Of a DNA stretch of 64,000 nucleotides, positions 1-9,500 are shown piece by piece; positions within the stretch are counted from its first letter, which is position 1, and each line of letters starts with the position of its first letter. This stretch comes from Planctomycetota bacterium (GTDB lineage: Bacteria; Planctomycetota; UBA1135; UBA2386), in the NCBI GenBank assembly GCA_016716265.1, contig JADJWQ010000006.1, forward strand, positions 186,001-250,000, given 5' to 3'. The notes under the pieces were generated by a model, which saw only the letters and a list, made by a program, of their open reading frames with translations, searched no databases and was not told the DNA's origin. A program made the translations under genes and the position numbers.

Positions 1-1007
1 GACGCGGCGAGCGGGAGGCCCGCGGTGCCGACGCGGCCCGCACCGACGACGCGCGCCGCAGCGGCCGCCACACGCGTGACGCAGGCGGCGTCGTTGACGA
101 CCGCCGGATACGTGCGCTCGACCTGCGCGTCGATCTGCAGCCCGGCCGCGGCCGCCTCACCCGCGGCGACCTCGCGGACGCGCGCGGCGAGCCGCTCACC
201 GAGCTCGACGTCGACGCTGCGCAGCGTGCCGCGCAGCTCGGCGCCGTCGGGGATCACGTTGTTCGCGGTGCCGGCGTGGAACGAGCCGATGCTGAGCACC
301 GCGCCGCCGGCGAGCCCGACCTCGCGCGCGACGAGCGTGTGCAGCGCGGTCACCAGCCGGGCGCCTGCGGCGATCGGATCGCGGCAGCGCTGCGGCTCGC
401 TCGCGTGCCCGCCGCGACCCCGCACAGCGAACAGCAGGCGATGCTCCTGCGCCATCACGGTGCCGGGGGCGACGCGGACGTCACCCTTCGGGAAGCCGGG
501 CCAGTTGTGCAGCCCGTACACGGCCGCGACACCGTCGAGCGCACCGGCCGCCACCATCACGCGCGCGCCGCCGCCGTCGACACCCTCCTCGGCCGGCTGG
601 AACAGCAACCGCACGGTACCCGGCACGCGGTCGCGCAGCGCGGCGAGGCGCGCGGCCACGGCGCACAGGATCGCGGTATGGCCGTCGTGACCGCACTTGT
701 GCGCGACGCCCGGCACCTCGCTGCGGTACGGCAGCGGCGTGCGCTCGTCGATCGGCAGCGCATCGAGATCCGCGCGCAGCGCGACGACCGGCCCGGGCCG
801 CCCGCCGTCGAGCTCGGCGACGAGCCCGGTGCCCGCGCACGCGCGCGGCCGATAGCCGTGCTCCGCGAGCCAGTCGCGCACGCGCGCCTGCGTGCGGTGC
901 TCGGCGAACCCGAGCTCGGGCCAGCGGTGCAGCTCGTGGCGCAGCGCGCGGGCGCGCTGCAGCAGCTCGGTGGGCAACGGATCGTCGAGGCGCGCTCCAG
1001 TCGTCAC
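1..1007 (-). CDS. M20D-family amidohydrolase (hippurate / N-acyl-amino-acid hydrolase type), C-terminus beyond window
   Basis: This is a zinc-dependent amidohydrolase predicted to cleave N-acyl amino acids or similar amides in the cytoplasm. The reading frame is open to the left edge, giving about 335 residues of a family usually near 390 long. Visible M20D landmarks are ALRADLDALP at residues 76-85, the CGHDGH metal motif at 105-110, FQPAEEG at 136-142 and GLHNWP at 165-170; Cys105, His107, Glu141 and His167 fit the usual di-metal ligands. No signal peptide is seen. GTG at 1007 is preferred; an in-frame GTG at 1016 would add three residues. The gene lies 42 bp downstream of the next leftward gene, so the two may be co-transcribed. 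Family assignment is secure, substrate is not. Confidence 0.9.
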   Translation of the reverse strand, partial: MTTGARLDDPLPTELLQRARALRHELHRWPELGFAEHRTQARVRDWLAEHGYRPRACAGTGLVAELDGGRPGPVVALRADLDALPIDERTPLPYRSEVPGVAHKCGHDGHTAILCAVAARLAALRDRVPGTVRLLFQPAEEGVDGGGARVMVAAGALDGVAAVYGLHNWPGFPKGDVRVAPGTVMAQEHRLLFAVRGRGGHASEPQRCRDPIAAGARLVTALHTLVAREVGLAGGAVLSIGSFHAGTANNVIPDGAELRGTLRSVDVELGERLAARVREVAAGEAAAAGLQIDAQVERTYPAVVNDAACVTRVAAAAARVVGAGRVGTAGLPLAA

Positions 1008-1049
1008 GGGTACCACGATAGCGCAGCGGCGCGCCGGTGCCGTGCGACC

Positions 1050-2474
1050 TCAGCGCTGCGCTGCCTCGTAGCGCTCGAGCCGCTCACGATAGCGCACTGC
1101 GGCGGACGGATCCGCGCCGTCGACGGCCTCGCGCTGCAGCCTGATTGCCTCGTCGACCAGTCCGTTCTCGAAGCAGGCGAGCGCGAGCGTGTCGACGCGC
1201 CAGTAGGTGCGCCAGTCGGGGTCGTCCTGCATCGCGCGCGCCGCGGCGAGCGCGAGCTCGGCGTAGTGGCCGGTATAGGGCTCGCGCGTCAGCAGCGCCC
1301 ACGCCCACGAGTTCAGCGCCTGGGCGTCGGGACCGATCGCGGCGATCAGCTCGCGGCCGATCGAACCCGCGGCCTCGACGTCGCCGAGGACCCGGGCGCG
1401 GTGCTCGAAGGTCCGCAGCAGCAGCCGCTGGTCGCCGGGCTCCGCGAAGCGCCCGACGTCGAGCGCCAGCGACGTGAGCTGCGGGAAGTGCCGCGCACCG
1501 TCCGGGATCCCGTCCAGCACGTCGAGCAGCTCCGCCATGCGGCCCGGCACGCCCTTGTCCGCCTCCAGCCACGCGAAGCCGCAGCTCTCCGCGCGGCGCA
1601 GGTCGTCGCAGGCGACGTAGCAGAGGAACCCGGCCCGCTGCGTGGCGGCGTCGCCGCGCTCGGCGCGCACCGCGTCCGCCAGCGTCGCGCGCACCGTGTC
1701 CCGCATCAGCTCGGCGGGCCACCGCGCGGCGACGATCGCGAGCACCTGCACCTGGAACGCCGGCCGGTCGCGCAGCGCGCGCAGTGCGGCATCGAGGCGC
1801 GCGCGCAGCGTGCGGGTCTCGACCGCGGCCGGCAGCCGGCCGAGTTCTCGGCACCACGGTGCGGCGTGCGCCAGCGGCGATGCCGCCGGGTCGGACGCGT
1901 CGAGGGCTACCGTCACCGTCGAGCGCGCTTCGCCGCGACCGACCAGCGCGAGCGCGCTCGCGAAGTCGAGCCGCCCCGCCGCGAGATCCTCGGCCTCGTG
2001 GCGCGCCGCGGCATCGAGGCGGCCGAGCCGCAGCACGGTGCTTGCGGCGTCGAGCAGGACGTAGCCGGCGCCGGCGCCGACGTCGGTGCCGCCGAGCAGC
2101 ACGCCGCGCAGCCGATCGCGAGCGTCCTCGACGCGCGGGAACCGCCCGCGCGCGCCGCGCCCGCGCAGCGCGCCGAGCCGCTCGGCGCTCCCGGCGGGGA
2201 GCAGCGCGACGATCGCGACGCGCTCGCCGAGCTCGCGCTCGAGACCGGCGAGCTGGCGCTCAGCGGCGAGGTAGGCGGTGCGGGATTCGGGCAGGAACGC
2301 CCACAGCGCGGGGCGCCCGCCGGAGTCGCCGGGCGTGACGGCCAGCGCCGGGGCGCGCTGCCCGATCAGCGCGGCCCCGCCGTCGCGGGACTGCGCGAGC
2401 AGCGCTGCCGTGCCGGCCAGCAACCCGACCACGCACGACAGCGCGGGGAACCGGGTCTCGGCGATCGCGGCCAT
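1050..2474 (-). CDS. secreted thioredoxin-fold protein with helical-repeat C-terminus, function unknown
   Basis: This is an exported protein of 474 residues. The start at 2474 is chosen because GGAGGA lies 8 bases upstream and the following residues form a signal peptide (MAAIAETRF, then a hydrophobic run ending LLAQS). Residues about 30-170 resemble an AhpC/TSA or thioredoxin fold (IGQRAPALAV, then beta-alpha-beta spacing, then GYVLLDAAS), but no CxxC or peroxidatic Cys is present, so a redox role is unlikely. The C-terminal half is alpha-helical and resembles TPR-type repeats, ending in a tetratricopeptide-like segment (WRVDTLALACFENGLVDEAI). The exact family was not recognised. It is transcribed toward the M20 gene and diverges from yjbQ. 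Confidence 0.7.
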   Translation of the reverse strand: MAAIAETRFPALSCVVGLLAGTAALLAQSRDGGAALIGQRAPALAVTPGDSGGRPALWAFLPESRTAYLAAERQLAGLERELGERVAIVALLPAGSAERLGALRGRGARGRFPRVEDARDRLRGVLLGGTDVGAGAGYVLLDAASTVLRLGRLDAAARHEAEDLAAGRLDFASALALVGRGEARSTVTVALDASDPAASPLAHAAPWCRELGRLPAAVETRTLRARLDAALRALRDRPAFQVQVLAIVAARWPAELMRDTVRATLADAVRAERGDAATQRAGFLCYVACDDLRRAESCGFAWLEADKGVPGRMAELLDVLDGIPDGARHFPQLTSLALDVGRFAEPGDQRLLLRTFEHRARVLGDVEAAGSIGRELIAAIGPDAQALNSWAWALLTREPYTGHYAELALAAARAMQDDPDWRTYWRVDTLALACFENGLVDEAIRLQREAVDGADPSAAVRYRERLERYEAAQR

Positions 2475-2680
2475 CGTTCGTCCTCCGGATCGGGACAGGG
2501 TCGCCCTGTCCACGATCGCAGCATCGACGCGCGGGGCCACGCGGCTTGTGCCCCACTATCTCGCCACCCCGCGCCGGCAACCTGTCGCGTTCGTCGACAC
2601 CGGCCGGCGCGGCGGCAGCCGCGGTGCGGGGGCGCCCGGCGGGCTGGACTCGATTCGGGACGAACCGCAGTCTGGGCGGC

Positions 2681-3094
2681 ATGCCGGTGGAAGCGCTGCG
2701 GCTCACGACCCGGGGGCGGGGCCTCGTCGAGATCACTCCGGCGGTCGCGCGCGCCGTCGCGGACGCCGGCGTCGACACCGGGCTGTGCACGGTGTTCGTC
2801 CGCCACACGTCGGCGAGCCTGGTGATCCAGGAGAACGCCGACCCGAGCGCCGCGCGCGATCTGGAGGCGTTCCTCGACCGGCTGGTGCCGGACGGCGACC
2901 CGCTCTACCGCCACGTCGCCGAGGGCCCCGACGACATGCCGAGCCACGTCAGGGCCGCGCTGACGCAGACCTCGCTGTCGATCCCGATCGTCGCGGGACG
3001 GCTCGCGCTCGGCACCTGGCAGGGCATCTGGCTGTGGGAGCACCGGCGCCGCGGGCACGCGCGGGAGGTGCTCGTCGCGGTCGTCGCCGGCTGA
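2681..3094 (+). CDS. yjbQ: YjbQ / UPF0047 family protein (secondary thiamine-phosphate synthase type)
   Basis: The 137-residue product matches the YjbQ family along its whole length: HTSASLVIQENADP near residue 38, YRHVAEGPDDMPSHVR in the middle and GTWQGIWLWEHR near residue 107. The His, Asp and Glu residues of these segments are the conserved pocket of the family. YjbQ of E. coli has weak thiamine-phosphate synthase activity; the physiological role is not settled. The ATG at 2681 begins MPVEALRLTTRG, which matches the usual family N-terminus, so the 45 upstream in-frame residues were excluded. It faces the globin gene tail to tail with 17 bp between stops. Confidence 0.92.
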   Translation: MPVEALRLTTRGRGLVEITPAVARAVADAGVDTGLCTVFVRHTSASLVIQENADPSAARDLEAFLDRLVPDGDPLYRHVAEGPDDMPSHVRAALTQTSLSIPIVAGRLALGTWQGIWLWEHRRRGHAREVLVAVVAG

Positions 3095-3111
3095 GCGTTC
3101 GCCCGCGCCAG

Positions 3112-3516
3112 TCACGGGGCGCCCGGGGGGACGTTCATCAGGAAGGTCGCGACATCGCCGAGGAACGCTCGCAGCGCGGATCGCGCGTCGTCCGGCAGCT
3201 CGACCTCGTGCAGCGCCGCCGTCATCAGCGCCATCCAGCGGTCGCGCGCGTGCGCGTCGATGCGGAACGGCTGATGCCGCATCCGCAGTCGCGGGTGACC
3301 ACGCGTCTGCGAGTAGCGCGGCGACCCGCCGCAGCGCTGCACCAGGAAGTCGGCGAGGCGACGCTCGGCCCCGGCGAGGTCGTGGCTCGGGTACATCGGC
3401 CCGAGCAGGTCGTCGGACGGGATGCGGCGGTAGAACGCGGCGACGACGTCGCGCAGCGTGGCCTCGCCGAGCTGCTGCGCGAGGTGGGCGACCGGATCGG
3501 GAGGCGGCGTCGGCAC
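3112..3516 (-). CDS. group II truncated haemoglobin (GlbO-like)
   Basis: This small globin of 134 residues is predicted to bind haem and O2 or NO in the cytoplasm. The diagnostic trHb-II pattern is visible: LRMRHQPF with proximal His81 (F8), followed 13 residues later by Trp94 (G8) in RDRWM, and an N-terminal FYRRIPSDDLLGPMY helix segment. The start is a GTG at 3516; the open frame continues much further upstream but is non-homologous antisense to the neighbouring gene. It diverges from a JmjC/cupin-like gene with 126 bp between starts, so both may share a control region. Family confidence is high; the role (O2 scavenging or NO detoxification) is inferred. Confidence 0.9.
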   Translation of the reverse strand: MPTPPPDPVAHLAQQLGEATLRDVVAAFYRRIPSDDLLGPMYPSHDLAGAERRLADFLVQRCGGSPRYSQTRGHPRLRMRHQPFRIDAHARDRWMALMTAALHEVELPDDARSALRAFLGDVATFLMNVPPGAP

Positions 3517-3642
3517 GGGCCCATCGTCGCGGCCGACCGACGCGCCGCAAGAGCGCTCCGGCCACGGTCCGCCATCGGCCTGCGCCCGCGGCGCGGCGAC
3601 GCGCCGTTGCGCGCTGCGCCGCGCGACCGCAGAGTGCCGCGG

Positions 3643-4731
3643 ATGGCCGCCGACGACGCCGGCTCGGACTTCGACTTCCTGCACGTGACGGCCGACCGCC
3701 GCGGTGAGCTCGATGCGTTGCGCGATCGCGGCGGGCTGGTGCTCGAGCTGGTCCGCCGCGGCGTCGATCACGGCGCGCTGGTCGTCGGCGACCGGCCGCC
3801 GACTCCCACCCGCGACCCGCTCGCGGCGTGGCGCGCCGGCGAGCCGGTGTTCCTGCCCGATCTGCTGACCGAGCGCGTCGCGACCCACGCCCAGGCGATC
3901 GACGACACGCAGCGGATGTTCGACCGGCTGCGCGACGGTGCGCGCTTCCTCGACGAGATCGATGCGCGACTCGGGGACGACGAGCTGTTCCGCTACGCCG
4001 GCTCGACCGTCGATCACGGCGAGCCGCGCGAGATCGAGAAGCTGTTCGTCGACGTGCAGAGCGAGGCCGGCGCGCGGCGCCTGGCGCGCGATCTGTGGCT
4101 GAAGCTGTCGTGGATCGCTCACGACGAGCGCGACCTGTCGCTCCGCATCCGCGTCTCGTTCGGCCACGAGGCGACGCGCGACTGGCTGACGCCCGACGGT
4201 CGCGAGGAATGGTCCGACCGACTCGCCGACGCGGTGTTCCCCGAGTGCGCGGTGGTCACCGGCAGCGGCGCGCTGACCGGCCTGCTGCGCGACGCGCTCG
4301 GCGGCCCGTTCCGGCTGTCCGAGCGGATCGTCTACAGCAACGCGCCCGGTGGCGGCGCGCTGTTCCACCACGACGCCGACCCGGGGCAGCGCGGCGTCGT
4401 GTTCGCGCAGCTCGCGGGCGTGACGGTCTGGCTGGCGCTGCCGCTGCGCGAGCTGGCGGAGCGGGTCGCCGACCACTGTCACTCCCGCGCGGCGGACGTG
4501 CGCAGCGCGCTCCTCGCCCCCGAGCCGCCCGATGGCGCACTGTGGCAGACGCTCAATGCCGATCCGTCCTTCACGGCCGCCCTGGTCCGCGCCGGCCACC
4601 TGTACGCGCTCGGTCCCGGCGACGCGCTCCTGCTGCCGTCGCACGGCCCCGACGACTGCGTCTGGCACTCCGTGTTCGGCACCGGGGACGCACCGAGCCT
4701 CGCCCACAGCGACGGCGTGTTCGCGGGCTGA
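3643..4731 (+). CDS. cupin/JmjC-like protein, possible 2-oxoglutarate/Fe(II) oxygenase
   Basis: This 362-residue soluble protein has no signal peptide. The central segment reads NAPGGGALFHHDADPGQRG and then a hydrophobic strand (VVFAQLAGVTVWLALPL), which resembles the double-stranded beta-helix of JmjC/cupin oxygenases. His242 and Asp244 could form the HxD half of an iron site, and His342 (VWHSVFG), or alternatively His335 in the preceding SHGPDD, could be the distal His. The N-terminal 200 residues were not recognised. The start at 3643 (MAADDAGSDFDF) is the first Met with sensible amino-acid composition. No substrate can be proposed. The divergent haemoglobin gene is the only functional clue. 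The oxygenase assignment is a fold-level guess. Confidence 0.6.
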   Translation: MAADDAGSDFDFLHVTADRRGELDALRDRGGLVLELVRRGVDHGALVVGDRPPTPTRDPLAAWRAGEPVFLPDLLTERVATHAQAIDDTQRMFDRLRDGARFLDEIDARLGDDELFRYAGSTVDHGEPREIEKLFVDVQSEAGARRLARDLWLKLSWIAHDERDLSLRIRVSFGHEATRDWLTPDGREEWSDRLADAVFPECAVVTGSGALTGLLRDALGGPFRLSERIVYSNAPGGGALFHHDADPGQRGVVFAQLAGVTVWLALPLRELAERVADHCHSRAADVRSALLAPEPPDGALWQTLNADPSFTAALVRAGHLYALGPGDALLLPSHGPDDCVWHSVFGTGDAPSLAHSDGVFAG

Positions 4732-5032
4732 CCAGCGCGCGCGGGACCGTCGCGATCCTGCACACCGCAGCCCGTCCCGCTGATGACCCCCCGACCGCCG
4801 CGTGGCGCAATCCCCGGCACGGTGCTGCGCGACCGCCGCTCGGCGTCGCCGAATCACATGTCTGCCCTACCGTAATTCGCGCTTGCAATCTGGCGCGACG
4901 TCCGGTCCCCTGCGGCCGTGGGCGGTCGGGTCGCGAGCCGCGCTGTCGAGTGCGGACCACCGACGATCCGCACGGCCCGCACGGCGCTCCAGTCGCATCG
5001 CCGTTCTTTCCGACACAGCCTCGGAGTCCGCC
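4732..5032. other. intergenic region, 301 bp, no gene seen
   Basis: No convincing reading frame or RNA gene was seen. A short patch around 4850-4895 is richer in A/T than its surroundings and may hold the promoter of the downstream porin gene, but no clear -35/-10 pair can be named. Confidence 0.4.
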
Positions 5033-6475
5033 ATGCAGGGTCTCTCGCGCACCGTCGTCGTCCTGCCAGTCGCCGCCGTGCTCGTCGCCGCGGGGCTCGC
5101 CGCCCAGGATCCCGCACCGCCGGCCGGCCCGTCGTCTCCGTCGGGAGGAACGGCGGCCAGCGAATCGAACCGCGGCCCCTGGCGCCTCGACGACGCTCTC
5201 GGCACGCCGGACTGGCTGAAGCTGAGCGGCGAATACCGGCTGCGCTGGGAGGGTCTCGACGGCGAGTACCGCGCCGGCACGCTGGCGGAATCCGACCACC
5301 TGCTGCTGTCGCGCGCGCTCTTGAAGGCCGAGTTCACGGCCGACCCGTTCGGAGCGACGGTCGAGCTGATCGACGCCCGACAGTTCTGGGCGAGCACCGA
5401 CTCCTATCTCACGAACTCGATCGTCGATCCGATCGACTTCCTGCAGTTGTTCGGAGAGGTGCGGCTCGGCGACGCGAACTCGGGCGCGAATCGGCTGCGG
5501 GTCGGCCGCCAGACCATCGACCTCGGCAGCCGCCGACTGGTGGCCCGCAATCGCTTCCGCAACACGATCAATTCCTTCGACGGCATCGACTGGCACTGGC
5601 AGCCTGGTGAGGACGAGGACACCTGGGTCGAGGCGTTCTGGACGATGCCGGTGCTGCGCGAGCCGACCAATGGCGAGCTCTCCGATCTGCGCCACAATCG
5701 GCCGGAGCTCGACAAGCACGACGAGGACTATCAATTCTGGGGAGCGTTCTTCACGACCGGCGTCGCCGAGAAGACCGCGATCGAGGCCTATTTCTATGGT
5801 CTCACCGAATCGGGCGCCCGCACGCGCCATCGCAACATCTACACGCCCGGGATCCGGATCGTCCGCGACAAGCAGAAGGGCGCGGTCGACTTCCAGTGGG
5901 AGACGGCGATCCAGTTCGGGGAGTCACGGCTCAGCCGCAGCGCGACGATGGATCTCGACCACCTCGCGTGGCTGACCCACGTATCCGCCGGCTACAGCTT
6001 CGACGCGGCGTGGAGCCCCCACCTGCGCATCGCCTGGGATTACGCGAGCGGCGACGAGGACCCGACCGACGGCGACAACGGCCGCTTCGAGACCCTGTTC
6101 GGTGCGCGGCGCTTCGAGTTCGGCCCGACCAGCGAGATGGGCGCGATCGCCCGTGCGAACCTGAACTCACCCGAGGTCCGGCTGTCGCTGAAGCCGTCCA
6201 CCGATACCGAGGCCCACATCGCCTGGCGTGGCGTGTGGCTCGCCGAGAAGCGCGACCAATGGACCTCCGCCGGCGTGCAGGACCCGACCGGCGCCGCCGG
6301 CAGCCACGTCGGTGACCAGATCGAGGCGCGCGTGCGCTGGAACATCGTGCCGAAGAGCTTGCAGCTCGACGTCGGCGCGGCCGTGCTGATCGCCGGCGAC
6401 TTCCAGAAGGACGCCCCGAACGGTCAGGGCCGTGACACCTACTTCGGCTATGCAGCGATGAGCTGGACGTTCTGA
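5033..6475 (+). CDS. outer-membrane beta-barrel protein, alginate-export (AlgE-like) family
   Basis: This 480-residue exported protein starts at 5033 behind a CGGAG ribosome-binding site and has a clear signal peptide (hydrophobic core VVVLPVAAVLVAAGL, cleavage near LAAQD). The body shows alternating polar/hydrophobic strands, begins with the family-like segment KLSGEYRLRWEGLDGEYR and ends in aromatic Phe (MSWTF), typical of outer-membrane barrels. The arrangement with GRQTIDLGSRRLVARNRFRNT in the first half matches the alginate-export domain. It would act as a porin for anionic oligosaccharides or other solutes. The next gene, a secreted glycosidase, starts 30 bp downstream, suggesting an operon for polysaccharide use. 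The family call is by pattern; the substrate is inferred. Confidence 0.8.
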   Translation: MQGLSRTVVVLPVAAVLVAAGLAAQDPAPPAGPSSPSGGTAASESNRGPWRLDDALGTPDWLKLSGEYRLRWEGLDGEYRAGTLAESDHLLLSRALLKAEFTADPFGATVELIDARQFWASTDSYLTNSIVDPIDFLQLFGEVRLGDANSGANRLRVGRQTIDLGSRRLVARNRFRNTINSFDGIDWHWQPGEDEDTWVEAFWTMPVLREPTNGELSDLRHNRPELDKHDEDYQFWGAFFTTGVAEKTAIEAYFYGLTESGARTRHRNIYTPGIRIVRDKQKGAVDFQWETAIQFGESRLSRSATMDLDHLAWLTHVSAGYSFDAAWSPHLRIAWDYASGDEDPTDGDNGRFETLFGARRFEFGPTSEMGAIARANLNSPEVRLSLKPSTDTEAHIAWRGVWLAEKRDQWTSAGVQDPTGAAGSHVGDQIEARVRWNIVPKSLQLDVGAAVLIAGDFQKDAPNGQGRDTYFGYAAMSWTF

Positions 6476-6505
6476 ACGGGAGCACCGGCTCGCTACCATG
6501 CGGGC

Positions 6506-9500
6506 ATGCTCGCGCGAAGAGCTGCATTCGTCCTGCGCGCGGCGCTCGCCATGGCTGCCGTGCTGCCTCCCGCGTCCGCCTCCGATCAACCGTTGCCGGG
6601 CTTCGCCCGCCGCATCGCGGGCGACGTGCTCGACTACCACTCGGCCGATCCCGACATCGGCCGCGGCCTGCTGGTCCGCTCGCTCGACGCGGACCGCTCG
6701 ATCGTGTGGGAGACGGCGCCGGTCCCCGCGGACTTCGCGGGTGACGCAGCGACCTTCGTGTGGCTGTTCGGGCTCGACGTCGACCCCGGCCAGCGCCGGT
6801 TCGAGCTGCGCGTCGATGGCGAGCCCTGGCTCACGTTCCGCAACCCGCCGACCTCGGCGCGGCGCGAGCTTCGCTGCGACGGCCCCGACGGTGCCGAGCT
6901 GCACCTGCGCGCGACGGTCGTCGACCGCTTCGACGACCTGCTCGGCTACGCGACGCTGCGCGTGCCGCGCGCGCGGTTGACACCGGGCGCACCGCTGCGC
7001 CTCGAGGTCGCGGGCGAGACCGCCGGCGACCGCGCCTGGTACATCACGTTCATGGCCGCGGTCGCGCCCGGTGCGAGACTGGCCGCGTCCCCCGCGATCC
7101 GGCGCGATCCCGCCGGCGGCTATCGGCCGCTCGACCTCACGGTCGTGCATCTCGACCCGCCGTGCACCGTCGCGATCGAGACCTCGCACGGCGCGTCCGT
7201 CGGTGGTGTCCTGCAGCTCGGCGCCAACCGCTTCGAGCTGCGCTGCCCTCCCGACGCACCCGACGCGCGGGTCCGCGTGCGCGCCGGCGACCACACGCTC
7301 TACGAGCTCGCGACGACCCTGTCGCCGCTGCGGCGCTGGTCGGTCGACCTCGTGCAGCACACACACACCGACATCGGCTACACGCGGAGACAGAGCGAGA
7401 TCCTGCCCGAGCAGCTGCGCTTCATCGACCGGGCGCTCGATCTGTGCGATCGGACCGACGCGCTGCCCGAGCCGGCGCGCTTCCGCTGGACCTGCGAGGT
7501 CAGCCACGCGGTGCGCGACTTCGTCCGCATCCGCCCGGCGTGGCAGGTGGAGCGCCTGCGGAGGCGCGTCGCCGAGGGGCGCATCGAGGTCACCGGCATG
7601 CTGCTCAACATGTCGGACCTGGTCGACGAGGCGAGCTTCGCCGCGTTCCTGCGCCCGATCGCCGAGCTGCGCGACGCCGGACTCCGCGTCACCACCGCGA
7701 TGCAGAACGACGTCAACGGCGCGGCGTGGTGCCTCGTCGATCACTTCGCGGAGCTCGGCATCGAAGCGCTGACGATGGGTCAGAACGGCCACCGCGCACT
7801 GATCCCGTTCGACGTGCCGACCTGCTTCTGGTGGGAGTCGAAGGCCGGCCGACGCGTGCTCGTGTTCCGCGCCGACCACTACATGACCGGCAACTTCCTC
7901 GGCGTGCACACCGGCAACATCGAGTCGGTCGAGCCGGAGCTGTTGCGGTACCTGCGCCAGCTCGAGGACCGCGGCTACGGCTTCGACCGGATCGCGATCC
8001 AGCACTCCGGCAGCCCGACCGACAATGCGCCCCCGTCGGTCGCCGCGAGCGCGGTGGTCACGGCCTGGAACGAGCGCTACGAATGGCCGCGGCTGCGCTG
8101 CTCGACCGCGCGCGAGTTCGTGTCCTGGGCCGCGGCGACGCATGGCGACGCGTTGCCGACGTTCCGCAGGGCCTGGCCCGACTGGTGGACCGACGGCTTC
8201 GGCTCCGCCGCGCGCGAGACCGCCGCGGCGCGGGTCACGCAGGCACGGATGGTCGCGGCGGACGGCCTGCTGGCGATGGCCGCGCGGCTCGGCACTCCGC
8301 TGCCGCCCGCGTTGACGAGCCTCGCGGACGCGTGCCGCGAGGACCTGCTGCTCTACGCCGAGCACACGTTCGGCGCGGCAGACAGCATCCGTGAGCCGTG
8401 GTCCGCCGAGCAGCTCGACCAATGGGGGCAGAAGGCTGCCTACGCATGGGACGCGGTCAAGCGTGCCGCGCTGCTCACCGACGGCGCACTTTCCCTGCTG
8501 CCGGTCGCCACCGCCCGCGCGACCGAGCCGCGCATCGCCGTGGTGAATCCGCTCGCATTCGAGCGGGCCGGACTCGTCGAGCTGTGCGCGGACCACGCGA
8601 TCCTGCCGATCGATCGGCCGTTCCGGGTGCTCGACGACGCCGGTGGCGAGGTGCCGGTGCAGCGCCTGCGAACCCGCGAGGGCAGCAGCGACTGGACGCT
8701 GTCGGCACCGGCGATCCCACCGCTCGGCTGGCGCACCTTCCGCGTCGCCGTCGAGCCCGACGCCCTGCCGGCTCCGCTCGCGTCGCGCCGTGCCGGCACG
8801 GTCGTCGAGAACGCGCACTACCGCGTCGAGGTCGACCCGCGGACCGGCGCGATCGCATCGTGGCGCGACCGCGCCACCGGCCGCGAGCTCGTCGACCGCG
8901 ACGCGCCGTTCGGCTTCGGCCTGCCGATCCACGAAGCGCTCGGCGACCGCGAGCAGCTCGAGGCGTTGCACCTCGTCGACGTGCAACGCGCGACGCCCGG
9001 CGCGGTCGTCGTCGACGGCATCATCGACGGCCCGGTGTTCACGACCCTCGCACTCCGCGCCGAGCTGCCGGGCTGTGCCACCCCGTCCGGCGTGCGCTGG
9101 GAGCTGCGACTGTTCCACGCCGAGAAGCGCCTGGAGCTCCATTACGCGATCGCCAAGCGGCGCGGGCCGAAGCCCGATGGTCTGTACGTCGCCTTCCCGT
9201 TCGCTCTCCCCGACGCGGCGCTCGCCTACGAGGCCCAGGGCGGCGAGGTCGACCCGCGCCATGACATCCTGCCGGGCGCCGCCGCCGACTGGCAGGCGGT
9301 GCAGGACTTCGTCGCCCTCCGCGCGCGCGACGCGCAGGTCGTGCTGTCGTCCGCCGAGATCCCGCTCGTGCAGCTCGGCGGCATCCGCCTCGGCGAGTTC
9401 CGGCGCACGGTGCAGATCGACCGCAGCCACGTCTACGGCTGGGTCATGAACGACTACTGGACGACGAACTTCCTCGCCGGTCAGGAGGGCGAGTTCCGCT

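Noticed and set aside
276..2825. An 849-residue plus-strand open frame over the amidohydrolase and thioredoxin-fold genes
   Set aside because: The minus-strand genes have recognisable motifs, signal peptide and ribosome-binding site; this frame has none.
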